NCBI GenBank assembly: GCA_031213475.1
Contig: JARUPZ010000023.1
Span: 6,466,157 to 6,530,156 of the forward strand
Source: Nereocystis luetkeana
Taxonomy: Eukaryota; Sar; Phaeophyceae; Laminariales; Laminariaceae
DNA: 64,000 nucleotides
Reading direction: 5' to 3'
In this document: positions 45,291-55,148 of the stretch, in pieces
Layout of the letters: every line of letters begins with the position of its first letter
How positions within the stretch are numbered: the first letter of the stretch is position 1
Notes under the pieces: generated by a model
What the model was told of the DNA's origin: nothing
The model's input: only the letters and a program-made list of their open reading frames with translations
Database searches by the model: none
Translations under genes and position numbers: made by a program

Positions 45291-46190
45291 GGGAATGTAA
45301 ACTATTAATATAAATTTTACGTAACAAACGCCACTCGAATTTAACGCTTCTAAATAAACTCGCTTTCCACCACATGGTCACATGATTGTAGGGAATGCAG
45401 GCTAAAAATGTTACGTAACAAACGCTACTCGAATTTAAGGTTTTTAAACTCGCTTTCCACCACATTCTCCCTCACTAAACCTGACTTATCTCTCCTTAAG
45501 GCTTGCGAGTAAGTCAGGAACCCCGATGAGACTCTGAGTATTGTGAAGGTCTTAGTCCGTTGGGCTAAAGGTAAAAGGTTATAACCAATCGCCTACCCAA
45601 TCTAAGCCTCATAACACTCTCCCCCCCTGGAACGGACCGTATTTTACGGGTCGACGCGCCACCACACGCGGTTCCAATTTCTGGGGATCCAGAAGCGTTT
45701 TCAGATTCTTGCCATGAGGAAACTCACTTTTCTTTAAAAAGCGATTTCATGGTGGACGTGAGATTCGAACTCACGACCAACGACCCATGTCCTGCCGTCG
45801 ACGCCATTTGTGAAGGTCTTAGTCGTTGGCTAGAGGTAAAAAGGTTAACCAATCGCCTACCCAATGTAAGCCTCATAACAGCATCCAAGTTTTACCTCCG
45901 ACTTTTCGGTACCGGACTCAGTATGCAATGATCGCATTGCTCCTTCCCGGGGGTTTTCTAATAAGTGAGTGAGTTTTACAGGTTCTTGAATATGATATAT
46001 TCCCCTTTTTCCCCTTTTTTTTTCGGGGGATGAAGGCGAGGATCGAACCACGGAACCACAGACCTCGCTCTTCAAAATCTCACTCCCTGCCTGCGACGCC
46101 ATTGTAGGGAATGTAGACTAAAAATGTTACGTAACAAATGCTACTCGAATTTAAGGCTTCTAAACTCGCTTTCCACCTCATGAATCATGA
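45291..46190 (-). repeat. SINE-like unit A, copy 3, interrupted by unit B, with flanking partial units
   Basis: Unit A resumes at 45391-45540, is interrupted by unit B, and continues from 45881 to its tRNA-like head at 46103-46031 (A box TGGCGTCGCAGGCAGGG, B box GTGGTTCGATCC). Partial distal ends sit at 45291-45390 and 46104-46190. The break falls within the phrase CTCTGAGTATCCAAG found uninterrupted in copies 1 and 2. Confidence 0.7.
45541..45880 (-). repeat. SINE-like unit B (second tRNA-headed family) inserted in unit A
   Basis: On the minus strand the head 45808-45749 has A box TGGCGTCGACGGCAGG and a perfect T-arm GTGAG-TTCGAAT-CTCAC (45774-45758). The body shares no obvious similarity with unit A. 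The distal end is present twice, at 45541-45612 and 45807-45880 (GTGAAGGTCTTAG ... CAATCGCCTACCCAAT ... AAGCCTCATAACA), so this is a little more than one unit of a tandem arrangement. Confidence 0.72.
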
Positions 46191-46308
46191 ATATAGGTTG
46201 GGTTTGACACACTGTTTTTAGCGTTCTTGCGATGGGGATATGACATGAACATCCCCTCTAGTGAGTTTACGTTGAACAACAACAGTTAGTGGTTGCTGCT
46301 GTGTCAAC

Positions 46309-49300
46309 ATGGCGGTGCGTAGGCTCGTCGGAAGTACAGGTATGTCTGCGTCTCCCAGATGCTCCCGGTGTCCTAGTAAGCTGTCGCTGAACCGACTTGT
46401 TGGCGGCATGCATTCCACGCTGCGAACGGCTTATGTTCTGATTTCTTATTTTCTAAGCGGCTCATGTTCTCACCTACTGACATCACATGTATTGTGTGCT
46501 CCCTGCTCACAACTCCTGCACGATTGCTTGTGCTTGTTGCCTGCGAATGTCCCAGCACTCCCAGCGCTGGTATTGACATCAGCTGCGGCATTCCACTCTA
46601 CAGTGTCAACGTCACACGCAGCTGGTCTTGGTTCCGGTGCCAGGGGCGTACAACTTTCACCGCCAAAGCGGGATATCAGAACTCTCGCGGGGCGGCCTCC
46701 AGTGAGTACGTACGTATGTACAAGGGGGGTTTCGCCCAGCGGGCGGTTCCGCCTGCTACGCTCGCTCACGAGGAAGAATGGAACGCAACGCAACAGATAG
46801 ATGGTCCAAAAGTTTAGGTGCAAACAGGCGACTTGCAAATTCCAAGAGCTCCATGCTCGAAAATAATACCCCGACGCCGCATGCACGTTCGTACGATATG
46901 TGCGTACATCTCTTTTGATACTGATTGTATGACCGAAACAAGAAGCACCGCATGGCGCTGCTCTGTAACCTCGTACTTGAAACAAATGAGCTTCACTCTG
47001 CGGTAGCTACTCTGTAGTTGGGTGTGCCTTGCTTTCTTCCTACTGCTGTACTGTCTTCTACCAGGTATGTGATACTTCATACCAGGTACCTGGTAGTTCA
47101 TACCTGGTAATTCGTAATGCGCATACCTGGTACGTGATATATACCAGGTATCATATACCACTCTGAATATAAGGACCGCTTGGTCTTCATATTACTGTAT
47201 AAACGTGCCTTATATTTCTGATCAGAGAGGTAGTAGATACAAACCTGCGGTATATGCACGGAAGCTACTGCTGTGCTGCTGTGCTGCTGACCGGAGCAAC
47301 GCTGCGCTGCTGATGATCTGCTCAGCCGAGCTCAGCTGGATGCGATTTGTGCCTCTTATGTTTTACCAGGTACTGCGGTACTTGGTACCTGGTATGATAT
47401 TATTACGTTTATCTTGACGTACCTGTGGATTTGCTGCCGCTGTATCTCGTTCAATTTCGACCAATTGGTTTTGACTTTTGACCAATTGGTTTTGACTCCT
47501 TTCGATTCAGATTAGAGTTGCGAAAATCCTTTTTTAGCCATCTTCACCAAAAAACAACCGGACTTTACATTTTTTGTCTACTCTTCTATAGGAGCGGCTA
47601 TCTCGCTCAGTTTTGATTGCGGTTCGATTCTGACTCGAGTTTAGAAGATCCATACGAAATATGTAGATTTTTTTCTGCTCTTGAAGAAACTTATCTTGAT
47701 ATGGGTGTGGAATTTCTTATATTGGATTTAGTATGAGCTGGGTTGCGTTGTGTGCGGTTTTCGAAAAAACGGAACTAAAGGCCGGTCCTAACGGGGGCAA
47801 AAAAAATGAAAGAAAAAAACGAAAGAAAACGAACATACTTTCGTTTTTCGCAAAAAACAGCAGTTTGAGTCCTAAGACCTATCTATGCCAATGGGAAAGC
47901 AAAGTATCAATGAAAATTTTGAATTTCAGAGATACCCTCCAGAGTTTTTTAGAACACGCTTCCTATGGGCATGTTGAGAAAAAAAAAAAAAAAATGCCTT
48001 TGGAAAAGCCCGAAAAAAACAAATCTGGGGCCGACGTTGGGAGCGGCGAGATTCCGAGTCCTTGACGACATCGATCGACAAAACCGACGACTGCGTCATG
48101 AATTCTGAACAGAGTGCGCTCGTTAGGGGCTCCGACCCACCCTAGGGTCACCGTCTTCACACCATGGCCGGTGTCATTTGGCGGGAGCAGACCAGGCGTC
48201 ATGATAAAAAAAACAATTGGCCGCTATTAATAGTGTGCATACAACAAAAGACAAAACTTCTCCATCCGTCTCGAATGACAAAAAATAGAGTTTTTTTCAG
48301 GTGTGGGAGGATACCGTAGGACGCCGCCGGCAAGCTCCGCCCCCTAGGCCATGGGTCCAGCTGATATCTTCGAGGCCGTCATCTAAATTCGTTGGCCTTG
48401 CCGGACACTGAGCGGGTTGGCCGTGGGCTGAGTCTATGTTGAGATCGAGCGTCGATCGTCGCACGAGCTGGTTTCTATCAGCGTTTTGACAATTTGCAAC
48501 CAGAAAAAAACAAATTGCGCCGCCTGCAGCCGTCGGGGAAAAAAAAAAAAAACACACACACACACACATTTTTTTCTCTTTTTTCCTCACAGCGGCGGTA
48601 CGAGGAAATTTTCGGCTGTTCTTTGAAAGCAATATGTATGAAAGAACACTTTGGACTTCGCGTTTCCATCGGCATAGGTCTAACGAGAAAAAAACGAAGC
48701 AAAAAGAAGCCGAGTCGATTTTTTACGCGGTGCAATTTTTCAGAATGACTCAACCGCCACAGCACGTGGTTCCCGGTGATAGCGCTCGACAGCGACGGTG
48801 GATAGACACAACTCGCACACGTAAGGCACCCTCCTCAGCAGGCGGTTCTCGTGGTCCAACCCGCTCCCTCCGGAGTGCTCTAGAACTTGTGTGTCGGCCC
48901 TCGCTGTTCGATGGCAGACGTTTGAATGTTGAGTGGGGCTCATGTCGAAAAATAGACCGCCACAGCCACTTCCTGATCCCCCGGTTCCTTGCGAGGGCGT
49001 CCCACGGTGATTCCCTACCCCTATGTGCTCGCGCCGTCAGCAGGCAAGCCGCGTGGCAGCCACATGGACTACCTCGGCCATCGTGCGCTTGCCAACCGGT
49101 CGTAGAAACTTTATCGGAACTTCGTCCTAACGCTTCGAGCTCCTCCTATGTTCCCCTTCGACCCTGGGTTTCCCATATTTCGTTTATTTGGCACCCATTT
49201 CGTTTTTTTAAGTCCTCCGGGACTCACTAAAAAGGAAATGTGAAAACGGAGGTAACGGGATCTCTATTTATTTATTTTTTATAAGACCAATAAAACTCAC

Positions 49301-52300
49301 GTGCTCTTTAGTTCTACTCTTCGTTTTTTATTTCGTTTATTTTGCCCCCGTGAGGACCGGCCGGCCTATAACAAACGAAAAAAAGGAATGAAGCGAAGAA
49401 AGCAAAGAAACTCGAAAAAAAAACACCAATTTCTATTTTCCCTATCGGCAATTACGGGCTGAGGAGGGCGGGCTGTGAGGGGGGAGAATATGCCGAGCGA
49501 GAGAGCTGAGGGACTATTACAGCATTTATGTTTGTATCGTGCCCTTTTTCCTCATCATGCACAGATGTGCGGTACGCACAGATAGCAGATGCCTTCCTAT
49601 AAAGCCGTGCTGTGCCGCTCGCTGTACCTCTGGTATGCATGATAGTTAGTACCTGGTATATATGATATTTAGTCGGATGGAAAGCGCCTCTACGTGTATT
49701 TTACTGTTGTACCAGTACGTACATACGGGTAGGGTATACAAGGCGCTTCGCTCCGCGGGCGGCCTACGCCGCCCGCTGCGCTCGCTCGGGAAGGAAAAGT
49801 ACGTCAAATTACTATGCGAACGAGACAGAGGTCCATGATTGAATATAGTGCTTTTATAGTGCTTTCATGATCGTAGTTGCAAGCTGGCGACTTGATAATG
49901 CCTAGAGTCCCGCAACCATGCTTCAGGAGAAAACAGCGTCGCGGGCGATTGCCGTACGTACGTGCATACCCGAGGTAGGGTAATTATTTACTTTTTTTTA
50001 TATGCTGTATGGCTGTATGTACGAAAAAAGAGAAAGCACAGCACGACACAACAGCACCGCAAAGACAATGTACATGAAACCGAAAAATTCGGAAAGAAAC
50101 GAAATCCCCGTCCCTCTCATATAATAATTTTCTGCCTGATTGGAGCACCTTGCTATTAAAAAAATGAAAAATTCCTACAGCAGAGCTTCTCTCTCAGCCT
50201 CGTACGCCGGCCGCCCCTCTCGCGACCACCTCGCCACCGATTCGGTCCGGGTAAAGCTTTCCTTACTCCTTGCCACAGTGAGCTCCGTCGGCCGCCTCGC
50301 GTTAAGCCCGGTGCTCACCGTGGCCGTCGTTTGCCAGCTCGACAATGCCGTTGCTCAAACTGGGTAGCTCCTCCGTGATTTTCAGCCCGGTCGCAAAAAT
50401 AAGCACCCCTTGAATATTACCTTGCAATCCCGAAAGACCCTAATATACTCGTAGATACTCAATCAAATTATGCAGATGGAGGCCAGACAGAGCCCATTCA
50501 TGCTTTCCTCGTGTCTCGAGGCACACGCGACGTCTAGGCACGAAAGCGCGACGGCGCTGGGCTCGTCCGCGGGGCCGTGCTCCGAGTACATACACGCACA
50601 CGAAACGAAAGAAGAAAAAAAGAAAAAATAACCGAAAGTGCCAAGAGAAGTGGAGAAAATAAAGAACTGCTGAAAAGATCCGGCAAGTACTGAAAGGAGG
50701 TGATTTCCAAGTGCGAGCTCTGAAAGGCCAGGGATGTATCAACCGAGCACGCCCAGAGAGTGAGATATCTGTCAGTATTTCTATAGTAAAGGTACCTCCA
50801 TTCAATACCAAGGTAGTTTGAAATGTTGCCTCAAACTTCAAACGTGGCCATGCCAGGCTTCGTCTGTTCACTGCTGTACCAGGGGCGTTAGAAGATACCA
50901 GGTACCTGACTACTTTTAGCTAATCCATGCCTTCGTTTCGCCGTTTATCATACGTCGAGTACATGTCAATCTAAACGGCACTATAAATCTACCCTCAACT
51001 GGTGAAGGGAACGTGCGGTTTTGATACGGGTTAGAAGCAGACTCTCAGGTTGCCGTTAAAACATGATTAGTGATTTAATAAGTACCTGGTAAGTAACGGC
51101 TTACGCTATGCTGTCTTGCGCCGCTCTATTAGGGTATCGATGACGCCATCTGCAAGAAGCCGGACAAGGCAACCAAGGATTTCATCATGCAGCAGACCAT
51201 GTTAAGGTACGGACCAGTCTCCTCGCCACCGAGTATACCTGCAACATAAACTGCTGGAAATAAACGAGTTCGGGTACTGCAGAACCAACTTCGTACTCAC
51301 CGGTTCTTCGCAGGATATATAGCGCCCGCTGCCTCGAGAATACCCTCGTGTACGATTGTTCCAACTATTTATAGTTGGCGGACTACCACGCTGCACATTT
51401 GACGCGCAACGCCGCTGCTCGCGAACAACAGCATTTAGATAGTTGCACTTCATGGAACAGGGGCAGCGAGGTGCAGTCAGGACTCTCGCTCGCACTTGCT
51501 TACTTGATTTCCTGCGCTGAAAAAAAAATTGGATTTCCTTTGGTTTAAGTTATGACGAAAGAAGGGCAAGGGTTCAAAGCCAAGGGCTGTACGTACCGGA
51601 ATGAGCGCAACATAGTGACAAGGCGCGGGAACAGTAATCAAAACGTCTTCTGTGTTCCGACAGCTGCAGCCGTGTACGCGACTGCTGTAGTAGCCATAAG
51701 AAAATCAAGGCGTACAAGGTACCAGGTATATAGATATTGCTCGATGCACAACTCTTTTGTCTCATGGACGACGGAACAGGTCCGCCCTAAAGCTCGCGTT
51801 GAGTCAGCCCTGAAGTGCGTACCATCTCCATGTGTTGCGCGCTTGTTAATCCCCTTTTGTCTTGTTCTGTCTATTGCACATCAACCCGACCAACGATTTC
51901 AAGCTGTGCGGTTTATCGTCTGTCCTGCCGGTTTTAGGATCAAAGACCCGATCAAGAGCTTGGATTTCTACACGCGCGTCCTCGGCATGAGGTGGGTAAA
52001 CTTATCGTCCGCCGTGATGGCTGAAATACAAAGCTTCGAAATGCGATCGCCCGAAGCAATGCAAACCAATTCGACGTACAGTACATATATATGCGTCATT
52101 ATATTTTGTCTAGCCGCGCGAAATGCCGCACTTGTACTGTGCACGCTCGCTTTTGGTGGGAAAATGGCTTCGGCGATAGGCCTGCGCGCCCTAAGAAAAC
52201 CCGCGTTAGGACGATGCAGGAGCGTGTCCTTTTATTCAAGGAGGACGTGCACACGGTTGGTTGCAAGTGAGCGGCTTCGACACCTTTGCGGCTTTTGGCA

Positions 52301-53475
52301 TCCATCAAACTGAGCGCTGGAACAGAGAGTAGTGCTAAGTCCGTCTCCGGGAGGTGTTGCCACCTGTTCAAGCTTGTGCCGCATCTCCGACACTGCTTGC
52401 GAATACCTCGTATGCCCATACAAACACAAAACACCCGCCCTTCATTGTTTATGTTGCTCTTCGATGTGCTAGACTGATGCAAGAGCTACATTTCGCGGAA
52501 TGGGAGTTCAGTATTTATTTTGTCGGGTACTGCAACGAGATTGACATCCCCTCGGATCCCAAGGAACGTACTCGGTGGTGCTTCCAACAGGTACGCGCTG
52601 CCTGCCACGCCAGGGTGGCAGATGAAGACCGCTACGTATGAAGTATGATAATCCAAGCTAGTGGGTGCACTCAGTATGGGTAACATTTTGTTCCTCGTCG
52701 GAGTACCGTGTCGCGCGTCAGACGTAGTATGGACGTTTTGCCTGCTGGCGAACCGGGATCTCCCAAAGTAAGCGAATTGTTTAAAAGGGCAAAACTAATG
52801 CTGAGTATGCGTTCGGAGCCATCCCACAGTAGGGGTGCACCAGAAGTTCCTGAGCCCCTCACAATAGGAGCTCAATATCTCACCCGATACAATACTTGGA
52901 AGAAATTCGTTCGTGCCACCGGACAGGCACTTCTATGCGCTAGTCCTGAAACGAATACCAGTGGTATATGAGTAAAATTTTCATCGTCATCGGTAGTTCC
53001 TCACTTAAGGAACTCAAATGGTCAGAAACCTTCGGGCCGAAAAGTGCAACCCCTACCGTGGGGTGACTCTTCGTGCATAATGATCAACTCTGAAGCTTCT
53101 CGAGCTTGCCAGTTCCGGGAAGACATCCCCAAGTGTTGTGTCCGCGCGGTGACGATCTCTTGATGCCAGGCGGGTGCTGTGGAACTTACGCACAACTGGG
53201 GCACGGAGAATGAGCCTGCCTTGAAGTACCACAGTGGCAACGAGGATCCCCGAGGATTCGGCCACATTGGGATCACCGTGCCAGACGTTTACGCAGCTTG
53301 CGAAAGGTTCGAGAAGGAGGGAGTGACCTTCCGCAAGACACCCGATGGGGGCAACATGAAAGGACTAGCATTCATTTTTGACCCTGATGGCTACTCCATC
53401 GAGGTTCTGGGCGCAGGCCAGATGGCCAAGGATTTCAGTAAGTATACGCCAGGCGGAGACTCTGGAGACAAGTAG
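46309..53475 (+). CDS. Glyoxalase I (lactoylglutathione lyase) with predicted mitochondrial presequence
   Basis: Glyoxalase I converts the methylglyoxal-glutathione hemithioacetal to S-lactoylglutathione. Six exons join in phase: 46309-46339, 46556-46701, 51133-51206, 51938-51991, 52473-52590 and 53170-53475, about 242 residues. The catalytic region reads [79 protein letters not shown]. All four metal ligands of the human enzyme have counterparts: Gln in MQQTM, Glu in VELTHNW, His in FGHIGI and Glu in SIEVL. Exons 1 and 2 encode [10 protein letters not shown] and [17 protein letters not shown]...GARGVQ, an Arg/Ser/Ala-rich stretch without acidic residues suited to mitochondrial import. Their link across a 4.4-kb intron is inferred from phase; exons 3-6 are certain. 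The long intron carries MITE copy 3. Confidence 0.88.
46722..46775. repeat. GC-rich hairpin, imperfect
   Basis: AGCGGGCGG pairs with CCGCCTGCT (8 of 9 positions), flanked by TTCGCCC upstream and ACGCTCGCTCACGAGGAAGAA downstream. The flanks match those of the perfect hairpin at 49755-49776 (CTTCGCTCC and GCGCTCGCTCGGGAAGGAAAA), so they are copies of one small element. Confidence 0.75.
47059..47160. repeat. TACCTGG/CCAGGTA motif cluster
   Basis: Within 100 bases the heptamer TACCTGG or its complement CCAGGTA occurs about seven times, often overlapping to form ACCAGGTACCTGGT palindromes. The same motif recurs singly or in pairs across the window (for example 18799, 25379, 57931, 62039). Lies in the long glyoxalase intron. 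Confidence 0.85.
47876..48680 (-). mobile_element. MITE family 1, copy 3 (805 bp, TAA target duplication)
   Basis: Starts GACCTATCTATGCCAATGGG and ends with the inverted CCATCGGCATAGGTC. TAA is duplicated at 47873-47875 and 48681-48683. The interior is the reverse complement of copies 1 and 2 (shared word GACAATTTGCAACCAGAAAA). It carries A and C/T homopolymer runs and no gene. Located in intron 2 of the glyoxalase gene. Confidence 0.88.
48684..51132. other. Remainder of the long glyoxalase intron, no recognised gene
   Basis: The frame 48634-49230 starts inside MITE copy 3 and has no recognised domain; on the opposite strand a short [18 protein letters not shown] segment near 48800 hints at an old finger-containing element but cannot be extended. 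The rest holds AT-rich homopolymers and the hairpin at 49755-49776. Confidence 0.5.
49745..49795. repeat. GC-rich perfect hairpin
   Basis: GCGGGCGGC (49755-49763) pairs perfectly with GCCGCCCGC (49768-49776) across CTAC. Flanks CTTCGCTCC and TGCGCTCGCTCGGGAAGG are shared with the imperfect hairpin near 46740. Confidence 0.85.
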
Positions 53476-53829
53476 CCCGCAGCATGAAAGTTGACGGGGT
53501 GGAAAACATGGGTAACCCGGGACCACACACCAGCGCGTTGGGGAAAAGTGGCTTCGACCCCAATGCCGAGGGGTAGGTACTCGTGTGGGGTACGTGCCCA
53601 TCCGCATCTTTCATATTGATAGGGCATTGCCAGTGTTCCAAGTAAAGCTCTTGTTTTCTTCGGCCGAACAAAAACGGCAACAACACCGACGCCATTGTGG
53701 CTACTTATTCTGGTTTTCAAGCTGAATAAATAAACCAAACGATGTTTGCGGGCAAACACAAAACGACCCCAGGTAGACTAGAGAGGTTTCCGGGAAGAAA
53801 CTCTCGTAATTTATCTTGGTTGGACGCCC

Positions 53830-54196
53830 TCACAACGACACCGTCTCCAAGACCACGTCGTAGTTGCCATCTTCATCCGTCCAAGGCTCCGACAAGCCGA
53901 ATCTGAAATCATCCTCAACATTAATATCTACCAGATACCGGTATATGACAACAACCAGTTGCAACCCGAGACATCCGATGGAGGCTTCCTTCCACACATA
54001 CCTGGTAATAATACCTGTAACAATCTATCGGGCAAATCATCCGCCGACTTGCTGGAGCTAATTTAGAGTACCGACTGGGCAGGCTACGGGACCGGCTGGA
54101 TAAACTAACCGCTCTATGGCTGACGCATTGACGAACTAAATCGATGGCGCACTTGGTTGGCATCAAGCGATCATCTTCGTCCAGCGGTAGTCTCAT
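53830..54196 (-). CDS. Small unidentified two-exon gene or gene fragment
   Basis: A minus-strand exon from ATG 54196 reads MRLPLDEDDRLMPTKCAIDL and ends at a GTTAGT donor in phase 0 (about 54110). A second exon from about 53915 to the TGA at 53830-53832 reads DDFRFGLSEPWTDEDGNYD and ends VVLETVSL. Phases agree, giving about 60 residues, acidic and protein-like. The family is not recognised; further upstream exons are possible. The acceptor (TTAATGTTGAG) has a poor pyrimidine tract, so the exon boundary is uncertain. The gene is convergent with the glyoxalase gene, whose stop lies 355 bp away. Confidence 0.4.
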
Positions 54197-55148
54197 GGTG
54201 ACCGCAAGCTTGTCAAAAACTAGGGTGGCTAACGCTATGAAATCCCAACGCCTACCGTTCTAACAGGCCCTTGAAAGCTTCACTACTACCGCTCTGTCAA
54301 TTTACTCTGAGACCTGAGGCTCGCTGAAAATGTGATGCTCGTTTCTGTAAATTAGGTAGTGTTCAAGTTGTGTGCTGGTGTCGTTGACTGCCGCCTCAAC
54401 ACACATCTCTTCAACAAAACAAGTTGCGGCGCAAAACAGGTTATGCCCTACGTACAAAGAATATTGGAAACGCCCTACCGCCGTCACATAAATGACGTCA
54501 ACTCTGCGAAGATGCTACAATCGTTTGAACGCATGAAAACCGCAACTACTTCGGAAAGTGAGAGGTGTGGCAGCAAACGATATTTTCCCGAAAAACACGC
54601 AACACCGATCAAACACGAATGGGGGTGCAATGTAGCGCACAGTGCCTTCTCCCCGGAAACATCCATATAGACGCCGTTTGCCCCGATAAAACCCAACTAC
54701 TCTTCCACTATAATAATATCCAATCCCCACAATGCGCTGGTTGGCGTTGCGGCACAATGCCGCCGCTAACTGAGCCTGACCGCGACAAGAGTACAAAAAT
54801 ACGCTGTTCCGCGCACATGCACCCCGAAAAAACTACTCGTATATCGTTTCCGAACAAACAGAAGAAACTTCACCCATACCACCGCAACACAGCTGCGTCG
54901 CTCCACAAATTGTTTTCCGCAATGATTCTGGACTGCTGTCGCCTAAAGTCCGGCTACCATGCCGACACTACACTCCGGACTGCTGCCTCCAGACGGACGC
55001 AGTCAAGTAGTCGAATCCTGGAACGACAGCGTTCGACTCGTTTGTTGAGTAGACCGAGATCGTTGCACCGTCCGCCACAATGGTCGCCCGTGCTTTTTCC
55101 TATTTTGTATCTCATGTACGGGTACGACAGGTATCTTCTTCCTTCTCG
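54197..55148. other. Intergenic, no recognised gene
   Basis: Lies between the small minus-strand gene and the 3' end of the LARP gene. A 245-codon + strand frame (54565-55302) runs antisense into the last LARP exon and has no domain; it was rejected. Confidence 0.5.

Noticed and set aside
46470..46985. 171-codon minus-strand frame
   Set aside because: It overlaps the phase-consistent glyoxalase exon 2 on the other strand and has no recognisable domain.
48634..49230. 198-codon + frame
   Set aside because: It begins inside MITE copy 3 and reads into unrelated intron sequence; no domain seen.
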